Assembly: GCF_000735605.1 (NCBI RefSeq)
Contig: NZ_JPKG01000023.1
Span: 1 to 64,000 of the forward strand
Length of the DNA: 64,000 bases
Origin: Allobosea sp. LC85
Lineage (GTDB): Bacteria; Pseudomonadota; Alphaproteobacteria; Rhizobiales; Beijerinckiaceae
Reading direction: 5' to 3'
Of the stretch, positions 1-9,005 are shown piece after piece. Positions within the stretch are counted from its first letter, which is position 1; each line of letters begins with the position of its first letter. The translations under genes and the position numbers were made by a program. A model generated the notes under the pieces. It was not told the origin of the DNA and did not search any database. It saw only the letters and a list, made by a program, of their open reading frames with translations.

Positions 1-87
1 GCGGGGACTCGCGCAGAGACGGGCCGGGGCGGAGGAGGGGCGGGGGGGGGCGCCGGGGGCCGCCCCCCCCCCTTGTTCCTCTTTCGT
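1..87. other. G/C homopolymer-rich non-coding edge
   Basis: These bases are dominated by G runs followed by C runs (about nine or more in a row on each side), unlike anything else in the window. No coding frame is supported. It lies just downstream of the minus-strand reductase gene, so it could hold a GC-rich hairpin, but the long homopolymers also look like a low-quality contig end. Confidence 0.5.
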
Positions 88-687
88 TCAACCGAACTTG
101 ACGAGATTGTGGGTCGGCAGCGGGCCGCCGGGGAACTGGACGAGCCGGGCGCCGATCGCGAGCGGCCCAAGATCCAGCCCGAAGAAGCCAAGGCGTTCGA
201 TCAGTCCGGCGACCTCGGCTTTCGCGCCGGTGTCATCGCCCGAATAGAACAGCACCCGCCGGCCCCCTTCGGAGCGGGGATTGCCCGAGACGAGATGCGA
301 CTGGAGGTGGTTGAACGCCTTCACCAGGCGGGCGCCAGGCACGAGATCGGCGACGATCTCGCTCGAGGTGCGGCCGTCGAGCTCGGCCGGCTTGAACAGC
401 GGCGCCTCGATCGGGTTGTTGGCGTCGATGACGATGCGACCGTTCCAGGCTGGCAGGCCGGCGAGAGCCGAAGGCAGCTTCGACCAGTTGACCGCAACCA
501 GCACGATGTCGGCGCTCGCCGCCGCCTCGCGTGTGCCGGCCTCGATCGTGGGGCCGAGCTTCCCGACCAGCTCCTGCAGGGAGTCGGGGCCGCGGCTGTT
601 GGCGATGGTCGCCGCGATGCCGGCCTTGGTCAGAGCCTGCGCGAAAGCGATGCCGATATTACCGGCGCCGATGATGCCGATGGTCAT
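88..687 (-). CDS. NADPH-dependent F420 reductase-like NAD(P)-binding protein
   Basis: A 199-residue cytoplasmic protein opening with a Rossmann dinucleotide-binding motif (GAGNIG, residues 7-12) right after the first strand. Its overall layout matches the short F420H2:NADP oxidoreductase/NADP-binding family, which in proteobacteria without F420 usually consists of uncharacterised NAD(P)H-dependent reductases. It is last in a minus-strand set behind an SDR dehydrogenase (30 bp upstream) and a SnoaL-like protein, all divergent from a LysR regulator, so it is probably part of a small redox/detoxification cluster. The substrate is unknown. The start ATG is the first in frame, with AAGGA-type sequence upstream. 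Confidence 0.8.
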   Translation of the reverse strand: MTIGIIGAGNIGIAFAQALTKAGIAATIANSRGPDSLQELVGKLGPTIEAGTREAAASADIVLVAVNWSKLPSALAGLPAWNGRIVIDANNPIEAPLFKPAELDGRTSSEIVADLVPGARLVKAFNHLQSHLVSGNPRSEGGRRVLFYSGDDTGAKAEVAGLIERLGFFGLDLGPLAIGARLVQFPGGPLPTHNLVKFG

Positions 688-716
688 TGTCTTATCCTTC
701 CGGTTCGAGCTGTTCT

Positions 717-1472
<756 letters not shown>

Positions 1473-1573
1473 GGTCTGATTCCTTGTTGGGATGTCGGCG
1501 GGGGAGATCGGCTGCGGCAGCCCACCGAAGCTGCCTCGCCCGTGAGGGGGCGATATCGGGAAGCGAGGTTGGT

Positions 1574-2104
1574 TCAGTTCTGCGGACCAATCTGGCGCAG
1601 CAGGCCGGCGCTATCGCCGATGCCCCAGTGATCGGTGATCTGGCCGTCGCGGATGCGCATGATGTCGATGACCTCGAAGGTCGTCTCACGGCCGGTCGGC
1701 GCGATGCCCATGAAGGGGCCACGATGCGTGCCGTAATAGGTCTTGTGGGTGGTCACCAGATCACCTTCGGCGACCTGCCGATGGATGACGGCGCGCCAGT
1801 CCGGGAAGGCGGCGCGGAAGCTCTGGTAGATCGCGCGGGTGCCGTTACGGCTCGGCTCAAACCCGCCGAAAGGCGTGCGGTCGACATAATCGGCCGCGAA
1901 AAGTTGCTCGAACAGGACGAAATCGCCGTCGCGCTGCACGCCCTCGATCAGCCGGCGCACCACCGCCTTGTTTGCCTCGAGGAGGCTGTTCTGAGCGCTC
2001 TGGCCCTGGGCCGGCATGAGTACCGCTGTCGCCGTCGGAATGGAGGCGGCGGCACCGAGAAGCATGTGCCGACGCGTCGGCAGGACCAGTTCGAACTGAT
2101 TCAT
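1574..2104 (-). CDS. SnoaL-like ester cyclase family protein with Tat-like signal
   Basis: A 176-residue protein. The N-terminus has a twin-arginine (R11-R12) followed by a hydrophobic Ala/Leu stretch to about residue 35, suggesting Tat export. The rest has the SnoaL/NTF2-like pattern: an early helix (VVRRLIEG), the YVDRTPFGG segment, DWRAVIHRQVAEGDLV and a closing IMRIRDGQITDHWGI. Many relatives are annotated as ester cyclases or polyketide cyclases, but most have no tested activity. It is the first gene of the minus-strand trio, with its start facing the LysR gene across a 128-bp divergent region. Function is inferred only at fold level. Confidence 0.78.
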   Translation of the reverse strand: MNQFELVLPTRRHMLLGAAASIPTATAVLMPAQGQSAQNSLLEANKAVVRRLIEGVQRDGDFVLFEQLFAADYVDRTPFGGFEPSRNGTRAIYQSFRAAFPDWRAVIHRQVAEGDLVTTHKTYYGTHRGPFMGIAPTGRETTFEVIDIMRIRDGQITDHWGIGDSAGLLRQIGPQN

Positions 2105-2177
2105 GACCCGTCTCTCCGAAATCTGTTCAGCGCCGCTGCGGTGCTGACGAGGACGAAGATGGGTTATTCACTCCGCT

Positions 2178-2217
2178 GTGATTAGTCGGTAATCACTGGT
2201 ATCATTTTCAATGATTA
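2178..2217. promoter_or_regulatory. candidate LysR operator in divergent intergenic region
   Basis: GTGATTA at 2178-2184 and TAATCAC at 2190-2196 form a perfect 7-bp inverted repeat with a 5-bp spacer; a further TGATTA half-site is at 2212-2217, just before the LysR ribosome-binding site. Dyads in the divergent promoter are what LysR-type autoregulation predicts. This is inference from position and symmetry only. Confidence 0.45.
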
Positions 2218-2232
2218 ATGGAAGGATGATCT

Positions 2233-3162
2233 GTGGAGACGCTGGCCAATCTCGAATCCTTCCTACGCAGCGCAGAGGCCGGGAGCTTTTCGGAAGCTGC
2301 ACGGCGGCTTGGCTTGACGCCTGCCGGTGTCAGCCGGAATGTCGCCATGCTGGAGCGCAATCTCGGCGTGCGGCTGTTCCAGCGCAGCACGCGCAAGCTC
2401 ACGCTGACAGAGGCTGGCGAGCGCTTTCGGTTCGCCATCGCGGACAATCTCGAAGGGCTCCAGGCGGCGATTGCCGGCATCGCGACGGACGGCGGCGAAC
2501 CTGCCGGCGTGCTGCGGGTCAGCATGAGCCCGACTTTCGGGGCGGACCACATCCTGCCGCTTCTGCCCGGTTTCCTGGCGCGCTATCCCCGGATCCGGGC
2601 CGATTGGCAGTTCGAGAACCGGCAGGTCGATCTGGTCGGTGAGGGGCTCGACGCTGCGATCGGCGGCGGCTTCGAGCTGTCGCCGGGCGTGGTGGCACGG
2701 GCGCTGGCGCCTGCCCATATCATCGCCGTCGCATCGCCTGGCTATCTGGAGGGCAAGGTGAAGCCCTCCGTTCCCGCCGGGCTCGCCGCCCTGGACGGCA
2801 TCGTGATGCGCTCGACGCGGACGGGCCGCGTGCGGCACTGGACGATGCGCAATGCGGCCGGAGAGGAGATGTCTGCGTCCCTTCCTGAGACCATCGTGCT
2901 GAACGACCCCGCCGCGATGTGCAAGGCGGCGCTGTTCGGTCTTGGCGCGACGCTTGTCGCGGTGCCCGACGTACTGGTGCATCTGGAGAGCGGCGCGCTC
3001 CAGCGTCTCGTGCCTCACTGGTATGCCGATGCGGGTGCGATCTCGCTCTACTACACCAGCCGGACCTTGCTGCCGGCGAAGACGCGGGCCTTCGTCGACT
3101 TCGTGACCGAGGCGTTCCGGAAGGAGCGGCTGGCGGAGCGGTTTGCGGGGAGCCTGGGGTAG
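2233..3162 (+). CDS. LysR family transcriptional regulator
   Basis: A 309-residue LTTR. The N-terminal winged helix-turn-helix is clear (SFSEAARRLGLTPAGVSRNV, about residues 17-36), followed by the linker helix and a substrate-binding domain to the C-terminus. Length is normal for the family. The start is GTG at 2233, preceded at good spacing by AAGGA. It is divergent from the SnoaL/SDR/reductase genes, the classic arrangement for an LTTR controlling its neighbours, with a TGATTA dyad between them. The inducer is unknown. Confidence 0.9.
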   Translation: METLANLESFLRSAEAGSFSEAARRLGLTPAGVSRNVAMLERNLGVRLFQRSTRKLTLTEAGERFRFAIADNLEGLQAAIAGIATDGGEPAGVLRVSMSPTFGADHILPLLPGFLARYPRIRADWQFENRQVDLVGEGLDAAIGGGFELSPGVVARALAPAHIIAVASPGYLEGKVKPSVPAGLAALDGIVMRSTRTGRVRHWTMRNAAGEEMSASLPETIVLNDPAAMCKAALFGLGATLVAVPDVLVHLESGALQRLVPHWYADAGAISLYYTSRTLLPAKTRAFVDFVTEAFRKERLAERFAGSLG

Positions 3163-3169
3163 GTTGTCT

Positions 3170-4006
3170 TCAGAACGGGCTCACCGGAAAGAACCGCAGG
3201 TAGAGCCGTGCATAAGTGCCGTCGTCCCAGAGCGATTGGAGCGCATAGTCGATTGCGCGTATCAGCGTAGGGTCATCCTTGCGCATCAGGAAGCTGACAC
3301 CCTCGCCAAAATAGCGGCTTTCCAGGAAGGGGCCGCCGCTAAAGGCGAGTTCGCCGCCGCTGCGGCCGGCGAGCGTAAGCGCCAGCGCGACGCCGTCCCC
3401 GAAGACATATTCAGCCTCGCCGCTGCGCAATGCGGCAATCGCTGCCGGCAGACTGGGGGCTTCGCGGCGCTGGGCGAAAGGCATGAGCCTTTCGAGGAAA
3501 GCCTGGTGTGTCGAGCCGCTGATGACAGCGACGCGCTTGCCCTGCAACTCGCGGCTGTCGAGGTCCGACTGGGCACTGCCGCGGGTGGTGACGAAGCGGG
3601 CAGGGGAGCGGAAATAGAGATGGCTCGCACTGAAGCGGGCGCGGATCTGCGGGGTCACCGCCATTGCTGCCGCCAGGACGTCGCCGCGCCCCTCGGCGAG
3701 GGAGTCGAGCAGCGTGTCGAAGCGGCGGGCCTGAACCGTGCAGGTCCACATCATCTTCTCGCAGACGGCACGGGCGAGCTCGACCGAAAAGCCGGTCAGC
3801 GTACCATCCGGCGCAGCGAAATGCAGCGGCGGATAGTCGTCGTCGGTCAGGAAGCGAACCACGCGCGGCGGTCCGGGTTCTGGTCGGTCGAGCCTGATCT
3901 TGCCGTCCCAGAAATTCGGGATGGTCACGGGGGATTGCGCCGCGGCTGTGCCGGCGATCAGCAGGCTAAGGCAGAATGTGGAGGCAATAAGGGCAAGCCG
4001 CTTCAT
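3170..4006 (-). CDS. transporter substrate-binding domain protein (SBP family 3)
   Basis: A 278-residue periplasmic binding protein. Start is the ATG at 4006, giving a clean signal peptide (MKRLALIAS then hydrophobic residues, cleavage near AAA-Q at 23). The mature part shows the family-3 pattern: FLTDDDYPPLHF, GFSVELARAVCEKM, LDSLAEGRGDVLAAAMAVT and a C-terminal RAIDYALQSLWDDGTY. Such proteins deliver amino acids or related ligands to ABC importers, but no permease or ATPase is adjacent, so it could be an orphan or a sensor-like protein. It is convergent with lysR and ends 7 bp from it. Confidence 0.82.
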   Translation of the reverse strand: MKRLALIASTFCLSLLIAGTAAAQSPVTIPNFWDGKIRLDRPEPGPPRVVRFLTDDDYPPLHFAAPDGTLTGFSVELARAVCEKMMWTCTVQARRFDTLLDSLAEGRGDVLAAAMAVTPQIRARFSASHLYFRSPARFVTTRGSAQSDLDSRELQGKRVAVISGSTHQAFLERLMPFAQRREAPSLPAAIAALRSGEAEYVFGDGVALALTLAGRSGGELAFSGGPFLESRYFGEGVSFLMRKDDPTLIRAIDYALQSLWDDGTYARLYLRFFPVSPF

Positions 4007-4060
4007 GGCCGCATCTGGCGACAGGGGACGAGCCTGATCAAGTGGTTTCAGTATTAGTGC

Positions 4061-4093
4061 GTGGAACCCTGTCCTTTCAGGAGAGGGTTCCAC
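4061..4093 (-). terminator. hairpin downstream of the uronate/TRAP operon
   Basis: GTGGAACCCT (4061-4070) and AGGGTTCCAC (4084-4093) are perfect inverted arms, with TCCT/AGGA extending the stem after one mismatch. It sits 28 bp beyond the stop of the minus-strand dehydrogenase gene and before the next gene on that strand. No T-run follows, so it may be a Rho-assisted terminator or mRNA 3'-end stabiliser. Confidence 0.6.
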
Positions 4094-4121
4094 ATGTGCT
4101 GCGGTTTCCCAGGCTTCGGCC

Positions 4122-5594
4122 TCAGGCCGCCATCGCCGCCGCCGTTGCCTTTGCGCCTTTCGAGAACAGGCTTTCAAGCTGCCGGGCGACGGCCTGGGTG
4201 AAGGCCGTCTCGCGCGGCAGGTCGGTGCCGAAGATCGTTTCGATGCCGAAAAGCCCGCTGCTCAGCGCCTGCGCATTCCGGCCGGCCTGCGTCGCGATGC
4301 GGCCGAACTCGCCCGCCAGGGGGTCGCGGACATCGATGACGGCGCCCGTCTCGTCCGTGCCGGTGACGTAACGCATCCAGGCCGCGACGCCGAGCGCGAG
4401 GTGATCGATCGGCGCACCGACCTTGAGCCGTTCGCGGATCGTGCCGAGCAGGCGCTGCGGCAGCTTCTGCGAGCCGTCCATGGCGATCTGCCAGGTGCGG
4501 TGGCGGATGGCCGGATTGCGGAAGCGGGTGAGCAGGGCGCCGGCATAGTCGGAAAGATCGACGCCCTGCGGTGCAGGCACGGTCGGGATGATCTCGGCCC
4601 AGAGCCCCTGCAGGAAGCGGGCAAGCACGGGATCGCCGCTCGCCTCGGCCACGGTCTCATGGCCGGAGAGATAGCCGAGATAGGCGAGGCTGGAATGAGC
4701 GCCGTTGAGCATGCGCAGCTTCATGAACTCGAAGGGCGCGACCTCGGAGACCATCTGGGCGCCGACTTCGGCCCAGGCGGGCCTGCCACTGGCAAAACGA
4801 TCCTCGACCGCCCATTGCCGGAAGGGTTCTCCGATCACCGGTGCGGCGTCCTCGACACCGAGCAGGCCGGCGGCTTCCGCGATATCGGCGTCGGTGGTTG
4901 CGGGCACGATGCGGTCGACCATCGTCGCCGGGAAGGCGCCGTTCGCTTCGATCCAGGCGGCGAGCGTGTCGTCCTGCAGGGCCGCGAAATCGCGCACCAG
5001 GCCGCGCAGGACCTTGCCGTTATGCGGAAGGTTGTCGCAGCTCAGCGCGGTAAAGGGAGCGAGCCCTTCGGCCTTTCGCAGCTTCAGGGCCGCGACGATC
5101 AGGCCAATGGCCGAGCGCGGGGAGCCGGGATGTTCCAGATCGTGAAGGATGTCGGGATGATCCTGCCGCAGGCGGCCGGTGGCCGGGTCATGGCAATAGC
5201 CCTTCTCGGTCACGGTCAGCGAGACGATGCGCGTTTCGACGGCGGCGAGGCGTGCGACGAGAGCGGCGGGATTCTCAGGCGCGACAAGCACATCGAGCAC
5301 CGAGCCGATGATGCGCATCTGCGGGCCTTCGGGCGCCCGCTTCAGGAAGCTGTAGAGGCAGGCTTGCGGCTTCAGCCTGTCGCGCTGGTCGGGGCGCTGC
5401 AAGCTGGCGCCGATGATGCCCCAGGCGCCGAAGGCGTGCTCGAGTGCATCATCCGTATATTCGCAGAGATGGGCACGGGCGAAGGCCCCGAGCCCGAGAT
5501 GCACGATGCCGGGCTTCAGCCCCGCGCGCTCATAGGAAGGGCGGCGGATGGTCTTGGGCAGGCTGCCAAGGTTTTGCGGTGACAGTCTGGTCAA
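4122..5594 (-). CDS. mannitol dehydrogenase family protein, probable fructuronate reductase
   Basis: A 490-residue enzyme of the polyol-specific long-chain dehydrogenase family. It has the N-terminal dinucleotide-binding signature KPGIVHLGLGAFARAH (about residues 21-36) and the family helix with MKLRMLNGAHS in the C-terminal half. The start is TTG at 5594, overlapping the TGA of the upstream dctM; it yields the normal family length. In an operon with glucuronate isomerase and uronate genes, the likely reaction is NADH-dependent reduction of fructuronate to mannonate (UxuB) or tagaturonate to altronate (UxaB). A true mannitol dehydrogenase cannot be excluded from sequence alone. Confidence 0.82.
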   Translation of the reverse strand: MTRLSPQNLGSLPKTIRRPSYERAGLKPGIVHLGLGAFARAHLCEYTDDALEHAFGAWGIIGASLQRPDQRDRLKPQACLYSFLKRAPEGPQMRIIGSVLDVLVAPENPAALVARLAAVETRIVSLTVTEKGYCHDPATGRLRQDHPDILHDLEHPGSPRSAIGLIVAALKLRKAEGLAPFTALSCDNLPHNGKVLRGLVRDFAALQDDTLAAWIEANGAFPATMVDRIVPATTDADIAEAAGLLGVEDAAPVIGEPFRQWAVEDRFASGRPAWAEVGAQMVSEVAPFEFMKLRMLNGAHSSLAYLGYLSGHETVAEASGDPVLARFLQGLWAEIIPTVPAPQGVDLSDYAGALLTRFRNPAIRHRTWQIAMDGSQKLPQRLLGTIRERLKVGAPIDHLALGVAAWMRYVTGTDETGAVIDVRDPLAGEFGRIATQAGRNAQALSSGLFGIETIFGTDLPRETAFTQAVARQLESLFSKGAKATAAAMAA

Positions 5595-6871
5595 TGGAAC
5601 ACTCTTGGCAGCCAGAGGGAGATGGCAGGGACATAGGTCACCAGCAGGAGCACGGCAACGCTGGCACCGTAGAAGGGCCAGATCGTCCGCATCGATTCCC
5701 CGATCGAGACGCGCCCGATGGCGCAGGCGACGAACTGAACTGAGCCGACCGGCGGCGTGTTCAGGCCGATGCCGGCATTCAGGATCAGGATCACGCCGAA
5801 ATGCACGGGGTCGACGCCAAAGGCCTTCACAACCGGCAGGAAGATCGGCGTGCAGATGATGATCATCGGCGCCATGTCCATGAACGTGCCGAGCACGAGC
5901 AGGATGAGGTTGATCATCAGCAGGATGACGACCGGGTTGTCCGAGACCGCCTTCATCGCGCCGATCATTGCCTGCGGCACCTGCAGGAAGGCCATCAGCC
6001 AGCCGAAGGCGCCAGCCGTCCCGATCACCAGCAGCACCATGGCCGTGGTGCGGACCGCGCCGAGGGTCGCTTCGACGAACGCGGTCCAGGTGAGCTGGCG
6101 ATAGACGAAGATGGTGACGAGGACGGCGTAGACCACCGCCACGCAGGAGGATTCCGTCGCGGTGAAGACGCCGGAACGCACACCGCCGAAGATGATGAAG
6201 ATCAGCAGGATGCCGGGCAGCGCCAACACCATGTAGCGGCCCACTGCAGCAAATCCCGGAAAGGCTTCGCGCGGATAGCCGCGCCGCACCGCGACGGCCC
6301 AGGCCGCGACCATCAGTGCGGCGCAAAGCATCAGGCCGGGAATGATGCCGGCGGTGAAGAGATCGGCGATCGAGATGTTCCCGCCCGCCGAGAGCGAATA
6401 GATGATCATGTTGTGCGAAGGCGGGATCAGCAGCGCGATGATCGCCGCATTGGCGGTGACATTGACCGCATAGTCCGCGTCGTAGCCGCGCTTGACCATT
6501 TGCGGGATCATCAGGCCGCCAACAGCGGACGCGTCCGCGACGGCCGAGCCGGAAATGCCGCCGAACAGCGTGCAGGTGACGACATTGACCTGCCCCAGGC
6601 CACCGCGCAGATGGCCGACAAGACTCGAGGCCATCTGGATCAGGCGCTCGGCGATGCCGCCGCGGATCATCAGGTCGCCGGCATAAATGAAGAACGGGAT
6701 CGCCATCATGGCGAAGGCGTTCATGCCGGAATTCATCTGCTGGAAGACGACGACGGGCGGCAGGCCCATATAGACGACGGTGGCGATCGACGACATGCCG
6801 AGGCAGAAGGCGACGGGCACGCCGATCAGGAGAAAGAGCGAGAAGGTGCCGAAGAGGATCCAGAGTTCCAT
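5591..6871 (-). CDS. dctM: TRAP transporter large permease (DctM)
   Basis: A 426-residue very hydrophobic protein with about 12 predicted membrane segments, starting MELWILFGTFSLFLLIGVPV and containing GGISGSAVADASAVGG and IPPSHNMIIYS, hallmark segments of DctM/SiaM large subunits. It forms the Na+- or H+-coupled translocation channel of the tripartite importer whose small subunit and periplasmic protein lie just upstream. The spacing to dctQ is 3 bp, and its stop overlaps the dehydrogenase start, so the genes are translationally coupled. Context points to a uronate as substrate. Confidence 0.93.
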   Translation of the reverse strand: MELWILFGTFSLFLLIGVPVAFCLGMSSIATVVYMGLPPVVVFQQMNSGMNAFAMMAIPFFIYAGDLMIRGGIAERLIQMASSLVGHLRGGLGQVNVVTCTLFGGISGSAVADASAVGGLMIPQMVKRGYDADYAVNVTANAAIIALLIPPSHNMIIYSLSAGGNISIADLFTAGIIPGLMLCAALMVAAWAVAVRRGYPREAFPGFAAVGRYMVLALPGILLIFIIFGGVRSGVFTATESSCVAVVYAVLVTIFVYRQLTWTAFVEATLGAVRTTAMVLLVIGTAGAFGWLMAFLQVPQAMIGAMKAVSDNPVVILLMINLILLVLGTFMDMAPMIIICTPIFLPVVKAFGVDPVHFGVILILNAGIGLNTPPVGSVQFVACAIGRVSIGESMRTIWPFYGASVAVLLLVTYVPAISLWLPRVFH

Positions 6872-6874
6872 CGC

Positions 6875-7408
6875 TCAGACTTCCTGTGCGCTGCCGAAAT
6901 GCGTGAAGCCGAGCGGGGCCGATTTCGCCTTCGTGAGAAAAAGCATGAGCTTTTCGAGGGAGAAGAGGGCGATCAGCGCGCCACCGACCGCGATAGGGAC
7001 ATAGTCCCAGCCGCGCGAGATGCCGATGATCGGCAGGCGGTCGCTCCAGGTCCCGATGGCGAGCTGTGCGCCATAGACCAGCATGGCGAGGCCGAAGGCA
7101 ATGACCAGAAGTTCGGTCAGGATCATCAGGCCGTTGCGCAGCGGCGGCGGCGACAGGGCGAGTCCGACCTCGAAGCCGAGATGATCGCTCTCGCGCACGC
7201 CGACCGCGGCGCCGAGCAGGATGAACCAGGACATCAGGAAGAGCGCGCTGGCCTCGACCCAGATCGGCGTGTCGTTCAGCACATAGCGGCCGAAGACGCC
7301 CCATGCGACGATCACGGTCATGGCGACAAGACCTGCCCCGGCGATGAACAGGGCTATGAGGCAGAGCCTGGCGCCCAACCGGGTCAGGATTTGTGCAAGG
7401 AGAAGCAT
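6875..7408 (-). CDS. dctQ: TRAP transporter small permease (DctQ)
   Basis: About 177 residues from the ATG at 7408; the frame stays open further upstream, but that extension would run through the intergenic hairpin and lacks hydrophobic character. Four predicted membrane helices, with the DctQ signature around VFGRYVLNDTPIWVEASALF (about residues 30-50) and a second conserved segment near WSDRLPIIGISRGWDYVPIA. The small subunit binds DctM and is needed for transport. It is placed between dctP and dctM in the standard order. Confidence 0.9.
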   Translation of the reverse strand: MLLLAQILTRLGARLCLIALFIAGAGLVAMTVIVAWGVFGRYVLNDTPIWVEASALFLMSWFILLGAAVGVRESDHLGFEVGLALSPPPLRNGLMILTELLVIAFGLAMLVYGAQLAIGTWSDRLPIIGISRGWDYVPIAVGGALIALFSLEKLMLFLTKAKSAPLGFTHFGSAQEV

Positions 7409-7468
7409 CAAGACGCTCCGGCGCCGCGTAAGGCGCCATTTTTCCCGAGTGGTGCCGGTCTGTTCCAA

Positions 7469-7496
7469 TTCGCAGGCGGTCAAGACCGCCTGCGAA
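7469..7496 (-). terminator. strong hairpin between dctP and dctQ
   Basis: TTCGCAGGCGGTC (7469-7481) and GACCGCCTGCGAA (7484-7496) are perfect 13-bp inverted arms around AA. It lies between the binding-protein gene and the membrane-subunit genes, where hairpins commonly stabilise the upstream mRNA or attenuate read-through so that the binding protein is made in excess. No T-run on the transcribed strand is seen. Confidence 0.7.
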
Positions 7497-7583
7497 GTCG
7501 GATCGTCAGAACCGCTCCACCCGGGGAAGGCCGAAAGGGAGACGCAAGTGACTGGGCGCAGCCCGAAAGGCCGCGCCAAGCCT

Positions 7584-8573
7584 TCACTTCACCGCCTGGA
7601 TGGCAGCCACCGTCTCCTTGAGCTTCGGATCGGTGACGAACTTGTCGTAGACCGGCTTCATTGCGTCGATGAAGGGCTGCTTCTCGACGGCGTTGATCTG
7701 GGCGCCGCCAGCCTTGACCTTGGCTTCCGACTCCTTTTCACGCGCATCCCAGAGCGCCCGCATCTTGGCGACGGATTCCTTGGCCGCGGCCTTGATCAGC
7801 GCCTGGTCCGCCGCGTTGAATTTGTCGAAGCTGCGCTTCGACATCACCAGCACCTCTGGCGAGAGCGAGTGCTCGGTCATTGAATAGAACTTCGAGACCT
7901 CGAAATGGCGGGTCGACTCATAGGACGGCCAGTTGTTCTCGGCGCCGTCGATGACGCCGGTCTGCAGAGCCGAATAGACTTCACCGAACGGCATCGGGGT
8001 GGCATTGGCCCCGAGCGCGGAGACCAGCGCCACGAACATGTCGGACTGCTGGACGCGAATCTTCATGCCCTTCATGTCGGCTGGCGAGCTGATCGGGCGC
8101 TTGCCGTTATAGAAGGAGCGCGAGCCGGAATCGTAGAAGGCGAGGCCGATCAGGTCGTGCTTCTCGAAATCCTTGAGCAGATTGTCGCCGATCGGGCCGT
8201 CCATGACTTTCCGCATGTGATCGACCGAGCGGAAGATGAAGGGCAGCGAGGGTATGTTGGTCGCCGGGATCAGATTGTTGAACGGCGCCATGTTGATGCG
8301 GTTCATGTCGATGACGCCAAAGCGCGTCTGATCGATCGTGTCCTTCTCCTGGCCGAGCTGGGCGGAGTGGAAGACGTTGATCTTGATGCGTCCATTGGTC
8401 CGCTGATCCAGCAGCTGGCCCATGTACTTGACCGCTTCGATGGTCGGATAGCCGTCAGGGTGGATGTCGGTGGAGCGCAGGGTGACGTTCTGCGCCTGAA
8501 CCGCGCCGGCGGTGGCCGCGATGAAAGCCGCGCCGACGAGCGCGGAGACTGTCCGTCTGGTAAGCATGTTCAA
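7584..8573 (-). CDS. dctP: TRAP transporter substrate-binding protein (DctP family)
   Basis: A 329-residue periplasmic protein. The signal peptide runs MNMLTRRTVSALVGAAF to a VQA-Q cleavage site near residue 27. The mature domain carries DctP features: NGRIKINVFHSAQLG, MKGMKIRVQQSDMFV with the conserved Arg that usually binds the substrate carboxylate, and ALQTGVIDGAENNWPSY. It would capture an organic acid for DctQM. Flanking uxaC/kduI/kduD genes make galacturonate, glucuronate or an unsaturated uronate the best ligand guess. A 90-bp gap separates it from the upstream cupin gene. Confidence 0.93.
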   Translation of the reverse strand: MNMLTRRTVSALVGAAFIAATAGAVQAQNVTLRSTDIHPDGYPTIEAVKYMGQLLDQRTNGRIKINVFHSAQLGQEKDTIDQTRFGVIDMNRINMAPFNNLIPATNIPSLPFIFRSVDHMRKVMDGPIGDNLLKDFEKHDLIGLAFYDSGSRSFYNGKRPISSPADMKGMKIRVQQSDMFVALVSALGANATPMPFGEVYSALQTGVIDGAENNWPSYESTRHFEVSKFYSMTEHSLSPEVLVMSKRSFDKFNAADQALIKAAAKESVAKMRALWDAREKESEAKVKAGGAQINAVEKQPFIDAMKPVYDKFVTDPKLKETVAAIQAVK

Positions 8574-8663
8574 GTTCCTCCCGTTTGAATAGATCCGCCG
8601 GATTTTCCCGGTCGTTCTTGCCCCGTGTTCGGGAGCCGCGCCGCCCCATGCCGGCTTCGGCCT

Positions 8664-9005
8664 TTAGAGAAATTCCTTCCGCATCGGCGTGAAGGAATCG
8701 ATCAACTGCCCGGCCTCGATGGCGACGACGCCATGGACGAGGTTTTCGGGCACGAAAAAGCTGTCGCCGGCCGCCAGCCTGCTGGTCCTGCCGTCAATGG
8801 TGACGTCGAAGACGCCGCTCTCGACATAGGACGCCTGGCGATGCGGGTGCTGGTGCGCCTTGCCAATGGCGCCGGCCTCGAAGACGACGCGGACGATCAT
8901 CAAGTCCGGCCCATAGGCCATGATCTTGCGCTTCACGCCGGGTTCGGTCGCCTCCCAGGCGACGTCGCGCTCATGCTGGAAGAAGGAGTTGAGACGCTCG
9001 CTCAT
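8664..9005 (-). CDS. kdgF: KdgF-like cupin domain protein
   Basis: A 113-residue single-domain cupin with metal ligands H51, H53 (in AHQHPHRQ), E62 and H91, and the second-motif phrase GDSFFVPENLVHGV. KdgF proteins speed the opening of 4,5-unsaturated uronates to the linear ketouronate, the step before KduI and KduD. The gene starts inside the stop of kduD (ATGA overlap) and is followed by the TRAP genes, which supports that role. As cupins are diverse, the assignment rests partly on context. Confidence 0.78.
   Translation of the reverse strand: MSERLNSFFQHERDVAWEATEPGVKRKIMAYGPDLMIVRVVFEAGAIGKAHQHPHRQASYVESGVFDVTIDGRTSRLAAGDSFFVPENLVHGVVAIEAGQLIDSFTPMRKEFL

Noticed and set aside
5595..7439. 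A long continuous minus-strand frame extending the dehydrogenase upstream through dctM and dctQ (over 1000 codons in total)
   Set aside because: It is in a different frame from the clear DctM and DctQ proteins and is Arg/His/Pro-rich low-information sequence, a GC-skew shadow; the real gene starts at TTG 5594.
5801..7621. A 606-codon plus-strand frame opposite the TRAP genes
   Set aside because: It is Asp/Arg/His-rich with no domain and lies fully antisense to dctM, dctQ and the end of dctP.
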